Positions 1 through 8,713 of a DNA stretch of 64,000 bases are shown one piece after another. The first letter of the stretch is position 1. The number at the start of each line of letters is the position of its first letter. The DNA comes from Ogataea parapolymorpha DL-1 (Eukaryota; Ascomycota; Pichiomycetes; Pichiales; Pichiaceae), in assembly GCF_000187245.1 (NCBI RefSeq), contig NC_027860.1, forward strand, positions 620,001 to 684,000. The letters run 5' to 3'. The notes under the pieces are model-generated. The model was not told the DNA's origin, made no database searches, and worked only from the letters and a program-made list of their open reading frames with translations. Made by a program: the position numbers and the translations under genes.

Positions 1-746
1 ACAATCATTATCGATGGATTTGAGTCAGTGAAGACAATTCGGTTAAGCGTTTTGCGGTACTTGCTTAGACGTGACAAGAGCACTTCTTTTTGATATCCGA
101 CAACCTGGATCCTTACTTTGCCATGGAAAACTAGCTCGTTTCCACTCAAGCCAGAAACAGAGACCCGCGGCATGACAAAGGAGGGCGCCGCCGTGGACAG
201 CTCGATTGTATCCTGCTCCTCGTCCGAAGACTCGGAAAATGACTCTGAGTCGAAAACCAGTACTTGATGAGTTGGATTCTGCACGCTTGTATCCTCTAGA
301 TTGCGCTCTTCGTTATCGGAGCTAGAGAGAATTGAACCTATGTTTGGACTGTTGAGCTTGGCTGTACTGCACAATACCCTATTTGCGGGTGAAGCATTTG
401 CATCAGCAAGCCCAAAGCTGGAGGGTATCGATTGCCATGACGTTATAGAAAAATCTTCGTTTCTATAGGAACTGTTGTAAGCATGGATTTCGGAGTTTAA
501 ATTAAGTGGCGTGGAAATTCGTTGTACAGGGCCATTTTCCAGAGCCGAGAGATCGAGTTCCAACTCCGGATTGTGAAGAGCCTGGAAGATTGACAAATGC
601 GGCGACAGGATGCTCTCAGATTTCCTTATCACTCCACAAGACGAATTGGTGCCCTCAGAAGCAATTTCCCTGCTCACTCCTGGAGTTGACTCGTGTTGCT
701 GCTTTTTGACCTTATTAAGCTTTTGTTTCTTTGATTGAAGTAGCAT
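1..746 (-). CDS. Unassigned Ser-rich protein, C-terminus beyond left edge
   Basis: A minus-strand frame is open from ATG at 744-746 to the left edge, about 248 codons, so the C-terminal part is missing. An in-frame TGA at 792-794 makes this the first usable unspliced start. The N-terminus is Lys/Gln-rich. A long Ser/Asn-rich, probably disordered part follows, with an acidic cluster (SESSDEEQD). A more ordered stretch then begins near SFVMPRVSVSG and leads into KVRIQVVGY. This order suggests a disordered leader in front of a folded domain that lies mostly outside the window. I do not recognise the family. The coding call rests on the long open frame alone. Confidence 0.6.
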   Translation of the reverse strand, partial: MLLQSKKQKLNKVKKQQHESTPGVSREIASEGTNSSCGVIRKSESILSPHLSIFQALHNPELELDLSALENGPVQRISTPLNLNSEIHAYNSSYRNEDFSITSWQSIPSSFGLADANASPANRVLCSTAKLNSPNIGSILSSSDNEERNLEDTSVQNPTHQVLVFDSESFSESSDEEQDTIELSTAAPSFVMPRVSVSGLSGNELVFHGKVRIQVVGYQKEVLLSRLSKYRKTLNRIVFTDSNPSIMI

Positions 747-1765
747 GGTGTTCGAAGATATCGGATCACCTGGAAGGAGGTCTGAATTCACTCACTTGGG
801 ATATACGCTGAATGGGGGTCGTGACTATGATAGTGAAGACGCTAGAGAGCCAATAATCTGTACTTGTTAATAACCGTAAGGCAACTAGAGCAAACTGATA
901 GACTGCAAAAGTGCCTCAATGAAATGATGACAGATGTTCGGAGAACAAAGAAGAGAAGTTAACAATTACAAATCTTTAGGCTTCTTAGTGCTCTGCCAAA
1001 GAGGGATCGTGTACAGAGATATATTTATCCGATTTCGAAGCTACTAAATTATCCTTTAGGGGGGGACTCAGCCGAAAAAAACGATCTCCCAAAACAACTG
1101 CCCAACAACGCTCAACAATTGATCTAGCAGTCTCACCTGATTACTCCAACCGAGCTTTCGCCAGCAATGTTTCAAATTTTGCCACACATCTTTGCACCAG
1201 AACAACGTCAAAAAAAATATCTTATCTAAGGTAAAACCCCGCTTATTGGTAGCATCAACAAAATGGTCACGAAGTCCGTGAGCCAGTGTATTCTTATAAG
1301 AGACGTGCAGGACACGTTAATTCAATTTAGGCGATTACCTTCTTGAGCGATATGTAATGGGACTCGAAGCGCGTTTCATGGTGCAGAGATGTACATGCAC
1401 GAGGGCGATTTCGCTTTGTTTACGATATGTTGCTGTTGCTTGATACGCCACATAGATAAGAAATTTGTGGCAGTGTTTTGAACACCAAAGGACTCATGAG
1501 ACCCGCTGGCCATCACTGGAGGATACAAACCGTCCACTTCTATTCGCAAGAGTATGCGCGCTTACATCTGTCATTTTTGCCCCCCCAAAAATGACGCTAG
1601 AGAACATTTTTGGGTATCCGCTCGATGTGGCGAGTGCGTCAGATTTCCCCATATACAAGCAGCATGCTAGCCATTTTTTTGTTTTCCTTAATTATCTGCC
1701 CTGCTGACAAGCACAAGCCCTAGTCGGTTAGCTTGATCAAAACACACGCTCTTTGCCATTCAAAT
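747..1765. other. Intergenic region, 1.0 kb
   Basis: This separates two divergent unassigned genes and is one of the two largest gaps in the window. An 80-codon open frame at 1465-1707 starts on a non-ATG codon, resembles nothing known and is probably chance. A run of G near 1060 includes an AGGGG core like a stress response element. A hairpin-capable inverted repeat lies at 1584-1614. I saw no tRNA and no convincing snoRNA boxes. Confidence 0.5.
1584..1614. repeat. Perfect 10-bp inverted repeat with 11-nt loop
   Basis: CCCAAAAATG at 1584-1593 is the exact reverse complement of CATTTTTGGG at 1605-1614. A third related copy (CATTTTTG, 1572-1579) lies just to the left. It sits about 150 bp upstream of the gene starting at 1766. 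It could be a paired protein-binding site or form a hairpin; the function is unknown. Confidence 0.7.
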
Positions 1766-2410
1766 ATGTTTATGTTCGACAAGCCCGTTGCTTCCGAAGC
1801 CGACACGTCCTTGGAACCGCAAGTGATTGATTTAAACACGTTCGAGTACCGTGACGTGTCTGCCCAAGCACCGACAGCCAGGAAGACTCGATTCTGGTTC
1901 TGGCCATTTGGCGGCAACAGAAGCGCCAAAGAATCAATTGCTGTGTCGGGTCCCGAAACTGTCGCCACCAAGGAAAAGCAACTCAAGAAAATCAGTGACT
2001 CAACCAACAAGGTGATTGCTATGAGAAAGGTGCATGACGACGGCGTTGAGTTGGAAGATGATTTCATTGATATTCAAGTTCGCAAGCTTTCGTATGCCGA
2101 GGTTGCCGCCCTCCAACTGAGGAAGGATAGAGAACCACCATCAGACTCTTCTAGAGACGCGTCTTTAGGTGTTCCCCGTATCGATCCTGTTGTCGACCAA
2201 GACTTGGAGCTAGAGAAGTCGATCACTGATGTTGAGTTTGCAGACAGCTATTCCAAGTCAAAGAAGTTCTCAATCGACGAGTTCAGCCGCACGGAATCCA
2301 CTCTGGCAGAGGAGGATAAGATCCTTGAGGATTTCAACAAGAAACTTCCCAAAAGGTTTGCCAAAAATGGCAAATATATGAAGAAGAGAGACACCCCAGC
2401 AGCAAGATAG
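1766..2410 (+). CDS. Unassigned 214-aa protein
   Basis: The first ATG of this frame is at 1766 and a second at 1772; the longer frame from 1733 begins with TTG and is not used. The protein has an aromatic patch FWFWPF at residues 43-48, directly after basic residues, which could insert into a membrane interface. An acidic region (ELEDDFIDI) follows in the middle, and the C-terminus is strongly basic (FAKNGKYMKKR). No signal peptide, full membrane segment or catalytic motif is visible. I do not recognise the family. The gene is followed 136 bp downstream by another unassigned gene on the same strand. Confidence 0.65.
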   Translation: MFMFDKPVASEADTSLEPQVIDLNTFEYRDVSAQAPTARKTRFWFWPFGGNRSAKESIAVSGPETVATKEKQLKKISDSTNKVIAMRKVHDDGVELEDDFIDIQVRKLSYAEVAALQLRKDREPPSDSSRDASLGVPRIDPVVDQDLELEKSITDVEFADSYSKSKKFSIDEFSRTESTLAEEDKILEDFNKKLPKRFAKNGKYMKKRDTPAAR

Positions 2411-2546
2411 ACAAACCGGTGTGTTTTGTGTCCTCTGCTTTCACTTTCTGTATTATCAATGGATTCTAGTAAATTAATTATGCGACACAGCCCTAATGTA
2501 TTAAAAAAGGGATATTTTTATGGAACAAGGAATTAGCCCCTTTTAG

Positions 2547-3401
2547 ATGACCAGCTATCGAAAAGTGTTCAGTTCCATATCAGTTTTACCAATCGGTGAG
2601 AACTCTGCAGACACTATCATCAATAGCCTGAGCAGCTCTTCGAGTGGACCTGAGCTTTCTGAATCTCCTTCTGCGAATGCCAAAATGAGGGCCAATAGAA
2701 AAGAGGAAAAATCGATCCAATCGTCCGTCCTTGCCCCAATTGAGTCATACCTAGATGACCAAGAAGAAAAGAAAACTGCGGCCGCTTGTACCGCCAATCA
2801 ACCAATATCAATGGCCAGCACTCCTCGGGAGGTAAAAAATACCGAAGCTTCCTCTTGGAAATCAAAGATTCGAAAAGGGGGCAGAAAAAGAAGGGTTGTT
2901 GACAGCGACGACGAAACGCCAAGGAAGCAACAATTTGATCCTAACGAAGTACATTGTATGGGGACTGCATCGCAACCTGACTTACCAGCCACGATTACAG
3001 ACGAGTTCAGCCTTGATCCCATCATCACTTCCTCATTTATTGAAGGAGATCTGGAATGTATACGCAGAAGCCAATCTCCAAGATGTGGGCCAGGAGATTT
3101 GACAATTCAAACCGAGGAGGACACAACACTTGTCAGCAACAATAATCTGAAGTCGGCCAATCAAGACCAACTGACTGGTACCCTTTCTTCATTTCTCAAT
3201 AGATTGCGACAAATGGAGACATTTGTCGTAAAGAGACAGCGTCACATGCACCAAGAATTGGAGGCTAGTGAAGTGGATAGAAAGCAGCTTATCGATATTA
3301 TCAGCCAAACCCAAGAAATCTTGGGCGGTTTGATGCCTGATAAAGCACGAACTAAGGCGCAGCAGAAAAATATTTCGAAACGCATGCATCTCGGACCCTG
3401 A
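2547..3401 (+). CDS. Unassigned Ser-rich protein with basic patch and C-terminal helix
   Basis: This frame of 284 codons starts at an ATG shortly after a TTTTAG run. The first 100 residues are Ser-rich and likely disordered. A basic patch with RKGGRKRRVVDSDDETP at about residues 108-125 looks like a nuclear localisation signal beside acidic CK2-type sites. Residues about 215-270 (LSSFLNRLRQMETFVVKRQR and onward) look like a helix or coiled coil. This is compatible with a nuclear protein, but I do not recognise the family and assign no function. Confidence 0.6.
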   Translation: MTSYRKVFSSISVLPIGENSADTIINSLSSSSSGPELSESPSANAKMRANRKEEKSIQSSVLAPIESYLDDQEEKKTAAACTANQPISMASTPREVKNTEASSWKSKIRKGGRKRRVVDSDDETPRKQQFDPNEVHCMGTASQPDLPATITDEFSLDPIITSSFIEGDLECIRRSQSPRCGPGDLTIQTEEDTTLVSNNNLKSANQDQLTGTLSSFLNRLRQMETFVVKRQRHMHQELEASEVDRKQLIDIISQTQEILGGLMPDKARTKAQQKNISKRMHLGP

Positions 3402-3460
3402 TGACCACAATATGAAGAAAGAATACAATAATTGACTTTTGCTAAGCCACATATCGCTGG

Positions 3461-3468
3461 TATATATT
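3461..3468 (+). promoter_or_regulatory. TATA-like element before the vWA gene
   Basis: TATATATT lies 30 nt upstream of the ATG at 3498 in a 96-bp spacer between tandem genes. The short distance leaves little room for a leader, so it may act only with a second upstream element. Confidence 0.4.
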
Positions 3469-3497
3469 AAAAGCTAAACCTCCATTGAGAACGAAAA

Positions 3498-4562
3498 ATG
3501 ACGGATTCGAAGACATATGCGCCTCCGAGCGGTCCTCCGCCGTCAAACTCTAGTGAAGATTATGAAAAGCTTTTGAAGTATTGCGTGGGAACCATAAATC
3601 GACTGCAAGCACCGAAGGTGTTTGACGAGCATTTGCGAAGGCTCGGGAAGAAACGTAAAGCTCTGTTTGGTGGAAATAAAAACGCCAAAAAGCTTGCAGA
3701 AGTATTCGAAAAGCAGGTGATAAACTCATGCTTGGATGGGCTGCCGCTGTATGCGAATGACCAAGCTGTAATTAATCAACTAGCTCAGTCCAAGTGTCTA
3801 ACTCGAATTAAAGAAGTTGCTGCCGAGTTTGGAATACCAGACCAGGAGTATGTTTTTTATGACCTATGCCAACTTTGTTTATTCAAAATCATATTCTACA
3901 TTGATAATTCGGGCTCAATGAAGAAAGGCAACCGATTACAACAACTACACGATTTCCTCAAGCTTTTCATGAAAATCAACGTCAGTCCACAGCCATTGAG
4001 GCTGAAATTCATGAACCACAATAATGAGATCCATGCTTTTCTTAGGCAAAAGTTTAATATTGATTGCGACAGAATTGAGACCGAAGAGCAACTGAACACC
4101 GTGATGGCCAACATCGCAATAAATGGTGCCACTCCACTCGCTACCAACTTGTATACGACGATCCTTGAGCCCGAAGTACTAAACCGCAAACTTGGCCAGC
4201 CTCTTCTTGTTGTCACTTTCACGGACGGCTCGCCCAATGGAGATAAATACACATTAGGGAGAGTTATCAGGATGGCGCAGAAAAGGCTTTCAGAGAACAA
4301 TCTGCCGCAAAAGGCGATTTGCTACCAGTTTGCACAAATTGGAGATGATAGAGAAGCAGGCGAGTATTTAGATAGCTTGGATAGCGATGCCACCATTGGT
4401 GATGTTATCGACTGCACGTCCCCGATAGAAATTGAGATGAAGCAGATTCGGCGCAAGAATCCGGAGCTATCAACGGAAGTCAATTACGTGAAAAAACTGC
4501 TTCTGGGACCTATAGACATTGCTTACGATTCCATGGATGAGATCAATAATCGTGTATACTGA
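3498..4562 (+). CDS. von Willebrand factor A domain protein
   Basis: A protein of 354 aa with an intracellular vWA domain at about residues 128-310. All elements of the metal-ion-dependent adhesion site are visible: DNSGS at 136-140, a Thr in GATPLA at 212, and an Asp in FTDGSP at 243. By family knowledge such a site binds Mg2+ or Mn2+ and a partner's acidic residue. The N-terminal 125 residues are basic and helical, and the C-terminus ends GPIDIAYDSMDE. There is no signal peptide or membrane segment, so it is probably cytosolic or nuclear. I know no characterised yeast orthologue; the partner and pathway are unknown. Confidence 0.8.
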   Translation: MTDSKTYAPPSGPPPSNSSEDYEKLLKYCVGTINRLQAPKVFDEHLRRLGKKRKALFGGNKNAKKLAEVFEKQVINSCLDGLPLYANDQAVINQLAQSKCLTRIKEVAAEFGIPDQEYVFYDLCQLCLFKIIFYIDNSGSMKKGNRLQQLHDFLKLFMKINVSPQPLRLKFMNHNNEIHAFLRQKFNIDCDRIETEEQLNTVMANIAINGATPLATNLYTTILEPEVLNRKLGQPLLVVTFTDGSPNGDKYTLGRVIRMAQKRLSENNLPQKAICYQFAQIGDDREAGEYLDSLDSDATIGDVIDCTSPIEIEMKQIRRKNPELSTEVNYVKKLLLGPIDIAYDSMDEINNRVY

Positions 4563-4658
4563 TGTAAAGATGTACTAAGGGCATATATATTTTTTCTGAG
4601 AAGGCATAAGACATGAAAAACTGTGCGCGAGACTTAATGCCACACAAATGATTTTTTT

Positions 4659-4672
4659 CCAATGTTGATTGG
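4659..4672. promoter_or_regulatory. Inverted pair of CCAAT boxes upstream of ATP7
   Basis: CCAAT at 4659-4663 and its reverse complement ATTGG at 4668-4672 face each other with a 4-bp spacer, about 200 bp upstream of the ATP7 start. CCAAT is the binding motif of the Hap2/3/4/5 complex, which activates respiratory genes in yeasts, so the location fits. Binding is inferred. Confidence 0.5.
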
Positions 4673-4870
4673 ACGACAGAAAAAGACACCGGTTTTTTTA
4701 CAATTCTAAATTAAACGTTCAAGTATATCTTTGGTCAGATTATAGGCAAAGACCTGGTTGCTATTAAGATAAACAGCTTAGATTGACCACGTTCACCGAT
4801 TCTGGATAAAAATATCACTTTAACGAGGAATTGATCATCGGAGTTACTGGAAACTATCAATAAACAAAGG

Positions 4871-5398
4871 ATGTCTTCTGTTGCCAAATCTGCCGCCAAC
4901 AAGCTGGACTGGACCAAGATTGTGTCAAAATTGGGCCTTTCTGGTCAGACTGCAGCAGCATTGACTTCGTTCAAGAAGAGAAACGACGAGGCTAAGAGAG
5001 TTTTGTTCGAATTAAAACAACAACCTAGCAACGTCGATTTTGCTTTCTACAAGAGCACATTGAAGAATACTGCCATTGTGGACAAGATTCAGAGTGACGT
5101 TTCCAAGTTCACTCCATCCAAGGCCAACCTTTCTAAACAACTCAACCTGATCGAGTCCTTTGAGGCAAAGGCTTTGGAAAACGCCAAGGAGACGGAAAGC
5201 GTTGTTCTTGCCGAGCTTACCGATTTGGAGAAGACGCTTGAGAACATCGAGAGTGCCAGACCATTTGACCAACTTACCGTGGAGGATGTCGTCAAGGCTA
5301 GACCAGACGTCGAGGAGAAGGTTCAAGACATGGTGTCGAAGGGTAGATTCGAGGTGCCAGGCTACAAGGAGAAGTTTGGTGACTTGGTCATCATGTAA
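4871..5398 (+). CDS. ATP7: F1Fo ATP synthase subunit d
   Basis: A protein of 175 aa, matching the usual length of subunit d (about 174 in S. cerevisiae). The start SSVAKSAANKLDWTKI, the helical Lys/Glu-rich middle (NAKETESVV, LTDLEKTLENI) and the conserved end GRFEVPGYKEKFGDL identify it. The subunit is part of the peripheral stalk on the matrix side of the mitochondrial inner membrane and helps hold F1 stationary against Fo. No cleavable presequence is obvious beyond the short basic N-terminus. The CCAAT pair upstream suggests control with other respiratory genes. HCS1 follows 105 bp downstream on the same strand, after a long T tract. Confidence 0.96.
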   Translation: MSSVAKSAANKLDWTKIVSKLGLSGQTAAALTSFKKRNDEAKRVLFELKQQPSNVDFAFYKSTLKNTAIVDKIQSDVSKFTPSKANLSKQLNLIESFEAKALENAKETESVVLAELTDLEKTLENIESARPFDQLTVEDVVKARPDVEEKVQDMVSKGRFEVPGYKEKFGDLVIM

Positions 5399-5503
5399 GA
5401 TCGCACATACATTGAACACTAGAGAATTGAGATATGATTCATGTAACATGCCGGATTTAGTATATCTGTACATCTTTTTTTTTTCTTTGTAGGATTCTTT
5501 TTA

Positions 5504-7642
5504 ATGTCTCAGACAAATGTTGATCTGTCCTCTCAATTTCTCGAATGTTTGGCCGTTGAGCGCCAGGAGAGCTTTGACCAGACGTCTGAGTTGATTTCAC
5601 GAGCCTCGCCCAAAAACTTGAGTGCCAATGGACTAGCAGTGCTAAATCTGAGCGTTTCGAATGTGCGGACTGGCATTGGAGGCAAACAAATAGTGGAGCT
5701 GGTTCCACATGCTTCTATTGCCGGGAAAGAAAATGCTGCGATCCAAACAGGCGACTTCAAGACCGGCGACATTGTCAAGCTGGACAAGTATAGCTCCGAC
5801 GTGAACACTAAAAAGCTGAGGAACTCGTCTAAAAAGAAGGACGTTGAGGACGCCGAGGAAACCAGCGTCCAGATTGACGGTGTGGTGGTGCTTGTGAGCG
5901 AACGGCAGATTAACATTGCGCTCAATTACGACTCAATGACAGCCGAAGGTGCCAAAATTGAGGAGAAAGTTTACTCTCTTTACAACTCTGATGCTAAGGT
6001 ATGGCTTGTTCAGGTAGATAATGAGATCACTTACAATCGCATGGAGTCGACGATGAGAAAATTGGGCGAGCTGGACTCTGATACGGCGTCTGAGCTTGTG
6101 AAGCTTGTTTTGGGCAAGTCTGCATTTATTTCACCTAATTTAAAGTACCAAAAAACAAAGCTCAATTGGTTCAATGGCAATCTGAATGACTCTCAAAAGA
6201 ATGCCGTTCAGTTCTCGTTAGTAAGCAATTTAAGTATTATCCATGGCCCTCCTGGCACGGGGAAAACAAGCACCATAGTGGAGCTCGTCAAACAATTGGT
6301 GTTGAGGAAAAGAGAATCAGAAGGCAGCAAACGGATTCTGATCTGTGGGCCGTCCAATATCTCGATAGATACTATTCTAGAGCGACTTTCGTCTTTTTTC
6401 TCCGACAACAAATACTCAAGGCTGGTCCGCATAGGACATCCGGCCAGGATGCTACCCCAGATTTTGCGTCACTCGTTAGATCTCATAACAGAGAGCGAGT
6501 CTGGCGAGATATTAAAGGACATTCTTCAAGAGATCAACCAGTTGACCCGGAAAATCAAAAAAACAAAGAGCTATAGAGAACGCAGGGAACTGTATCAGAC
6601 AATCAAAGAGCTAAAGAAAGATCTGCGTCTCCGATCGAAGAAAGCATACAGCGACGTTCTGTCGAACTCTGAGGTCGTAGCAGCTACTCTTCACGGGTCC
6701 TCAGCAAGGGAAATTGTGAACTGTATCCGCGAAAGAGGAGATTTATTCGATACAATAATTATAGACGAGGTTTCACAAGCTTTGGAGCCTTCCTGTTGGA
6801 TCCCGCTGATGTATCACCAATCGTTGAAACAGCTGGTTATTGCAGGCGATAACAAACAGCTGTCGCCAACGATAAAAACCAAAAAGAATGCCAAAGTGGT
6901 CAACACGTTGAGTAAAACGCTATTTGACAGATTAATCGAAGTGCACAAAAACCACCAAGAGTTTACCTGCTTCCTTGACATTCAGTACCGAATGAACAAG
7001 AAAATCATGAGTTTTTTCAGTGATGCCCTCTATGGCGGGAAGCTGATCGCTCATTCCTCGGTCGAAAATATCAAACTTTCAGACCTGCCCTATGTGAAAT
7101 CTCCCCAAGACGACAACGTTGCAGAGGAGGTCATCTGGTATGATACTCAGGGAGGTGACTACCCGGAAGCAGATTCTGCTGAAGACGACTCAGCGGGCCT
7201 ACAAGCGTCCCGGTATAACGACGGAGAATGTTTGGTGGTTCTAAAACATGTTCGTTCTTTGGTTGAAGACCATAATGTGAAGCAGGAAGACATAGGCATT
7301 ATTTCTCCATACAGTGCTCAGGTGTCTAGCTTGCGAAAGCTTTTGCGAGAGGAGACTGAGCACCCATTTCCAGATATCGAGATCAGCACTGTGGACGGTT
7401 TCCAGGGACGCGAAAAAGAGGTGATCATTTTGTCACTGGTGAGATCGAACGACTCGCACGATGTGGGATTTTTGAACGACTATAGACGTATGAACGTTTC
7501 CATCAGCCGGGCCAAGCGCCAGCTGTGCGTTGTGGGGGACATGGAAACAATTAGCGAAAGCAACGTGGTTTTCCTGAAGCAATGGTGTGAATGGTGCGAA
7601 GAAAATGCCGATATCAGATATGTCGATGTCAGTGAGTTATGA
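5504..7642 (+). CDS. HCS1: DNA helicase A, SF1B Upf1-like family
   Basis: A protein of 712 aa (S. cerevisiae Hcs1 is about 683). It has an N-terminal beta-barrel region, then Walker A GPPGTGKT at residues 248-255, motif II DEVSQ near 421, and C-terminal motifs STVDGFQGREKEV and RRMNVSISRAKRQL. These are signatures of the IGHMBP2/Hcs1 branch of superfamily 1B helicases, ATP-dependent 5'-3' enzymes. Hcs1 is known to copurify with DNA polymerase alpha. The product is probably nuclear. The last 6 bases of the gene overlap the end of the convergent SWD2 gene (7637-7642). Confidence 0.93.
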   Translation: MSQTNVDLSSQFLECLAVERQESFDQTSELISRASPKNLSANGLAVLNLSVSNVRTGIGGKQIVELVPHASIAGKENAAIQTGDFKTGDIVKLDKYSSDVNTKKLRNSSKKKDVEDAEETSVQIDGVVVLVSERQINIALNYDSMTAEGAKIEEKVYSLYNSDAKVWLVQVDNEITYNRMESTMRKLGELDSDTASELVKLVLGKSAFISPNLKYQKTKLNWFNGNLNDSQKNAVQFSLVSNLSIIHGPPGTGKTSTIVELVKQLVLRKRESEGSKRILICGPSNISIDTILERLSSFFSDNKYSRLVRIGHPARMLPQILRHSLDLITESESGEILKDILQEINQLTRKIKKTKSYRERRELYQTIKELKKDLRLRSKKAYSDVLSNSEVVAATLHGSSAREIVNCIRERGDLFDTIIIDEVSQALEPSCWIPLMYHQSLKQLVIAGDNKQLSPTIKTKKNAKVVNTLSKTLFDRLIEVHKNHQEFTCFLDIQYRMNKKIMSFFSDALYGGKLIAHSSVENIKLSDLPYVKSPQDDNVAEEVIWYDTQGGDYPEADSAEDDSAGLQASRYNDGECLVVLKHVRSLVEDHNVKQEDIGIISPYSAQVSSLRKLLREETEHPFPDIEISTVDGFQGREKEVIILSLVRSNDSHDVGFLNDYRRMNVSISRAKRQLCVVGDMETISESNVVFLKQWCEWCEENADIRYVDVSEL

Positions 7643-8629
7643 GCTTGGCGTCCACAGACACAGCTCCGAGTCGGCCGATGCCATCACACAGTACTGGGGG
7701 TCGAACAGAAGCATTCGCGGAAGAGTTTTCGTCTCATTTTCTATTTTCTTGACTGGATACAATACCGCTGGCAAGCTTTGAGTCGACAAAAGCTTCAAGT
7801 CCCATACGAGTACAGAACCATCGCCGTTGCCACCAAAGATGAACCGACAGTCGGGAGAGACTGTCAAGTTGCCCGTGTCGGGATATTCTCTCTCGATGAG
7901 GGGCAGCTGGCCTGGTAGTCTTGCTACCAAGCTCAAATTGAAAGCGTCTAGAAGGAAGTGCTCTGTGGAATTTGTGGTGATCAAGATATATTTATTATTG
8001 TTCAAGAAGTCAATTTTTGTGACGGACGATGGTTTGGCAAAGTCGCACACCACGGTGGTAAATGGCCGGTCCGTAATATGCGCCACTGCATGCAGGGATA
8101 GAACATTTGAATATTCGTTATGAATGGCAACGACTGTGTTGGATGGATCAAGGGCTATGGAGGACGGTCTGTCGTCAGTTACTAGAGTTGCTTGGCAATT
8201 GGCGCTCCTTGTGTCCCAAAGACGGACAGTGTGGTCGTAGGCGGCACTAACAAACATATGATTAAGATCGGCCATTGCCAGATCTGTCACCAGGGCCGTA
8301 TGGCCTTTAAAATATCTGATGAAAGAATTATCATGCAGCGAGAGATACCGAATTGTATCATTTTCCTTGGTGGATGCGAACACACAAGTGTTTTCCTTGC
8401 GGGCCAGCTTTGCCAAATGGCAGCCGTATTTCTTGGAGTAGATGGGCTTGACATGTTTTCCTTTGGCGACATCGTAGAGATGTATGCTTTCGTCTACACC
8501 GGCAGTTAGGAGGAACTGGCCTGTGTGATCGAAATCAATGGATGTTATGGGTGTATTCGATACGTGATTATTGAACAACTTTGCCGGCTTCAGCGAAAGC
8601 AGAAGGTTAGCCGAGATTGGCGTCGCCAT
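7637..8629 (-). CDS. SWD2: WD40 protein of COMPASS and cleavage/polyadenylation factor
   Basis: A protein of 330 aa, the same length as S. cerevisiae Swd2 (about 329). WD40 repeats begin with ITSIDFDHTGQFLLTAG, and further repeats end in HLYD, VRLWD, LVWD and LCLW. The family is a single beta-propeller shared by the Set1/COMPASS H3K4 methyltransferase and the APT module of the cleavage and polyadenylation factor, so it acts in the nucleus on transcription and termination. The ATG at 8627-8629 opens directly onto a conserved N-terminus. It converges on and overlaps HCS1, and is divergent from the small DUF1748 gene with only 84 bp between start codons. Confidence 0.92.
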   Translation of the reverse strand: MATPISANLLLSLKPAKLFNNHVSNTPITSIDFDHTGQFLLTAGVDESIHLYDVAKGKHVKPIYSKKYGCHLAKLARKENTCVFASTKENDTIRYLSLHDNSFIRYFKGHTALVTDLAMADLNHMFVSAAYDHTVRLWDTRSANCQATLVTDDRPSSIALDPSNTVVAIHNEYSNVLSLHAVAHITDRPFTTVVCDFAKPSSVTKIDFLNNNKYILITTNSTEHFLLDAFNLSLVARLPGQLPLIEREYPDTGNLTVSPDCRFIFGGNGDGSVLVWDLKLLSTQSLPAVLYPVKKIENETKTLPRMLLFDPQYCVMASADSELCLWTPSS

Positions 8630-8713
8630 AACTTAAGTAAAGTTTTGGATGAAAAATAAAAATGCACAGCCACATACTAAAGATGAAATAAAATAAAATA
8701 AAAAAATTACAAT

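Noticed and set aside
923..1140. Possible C/D box snoRNA (ATGATGA near 926)
   Set aside because: The next CTGA is over 200 nt away and no terminal stem is seen.
1465..1707. 80-codon frame
   Set aside because: Non-ATG start, no family resemblance, in a gap with an inverted repeat.
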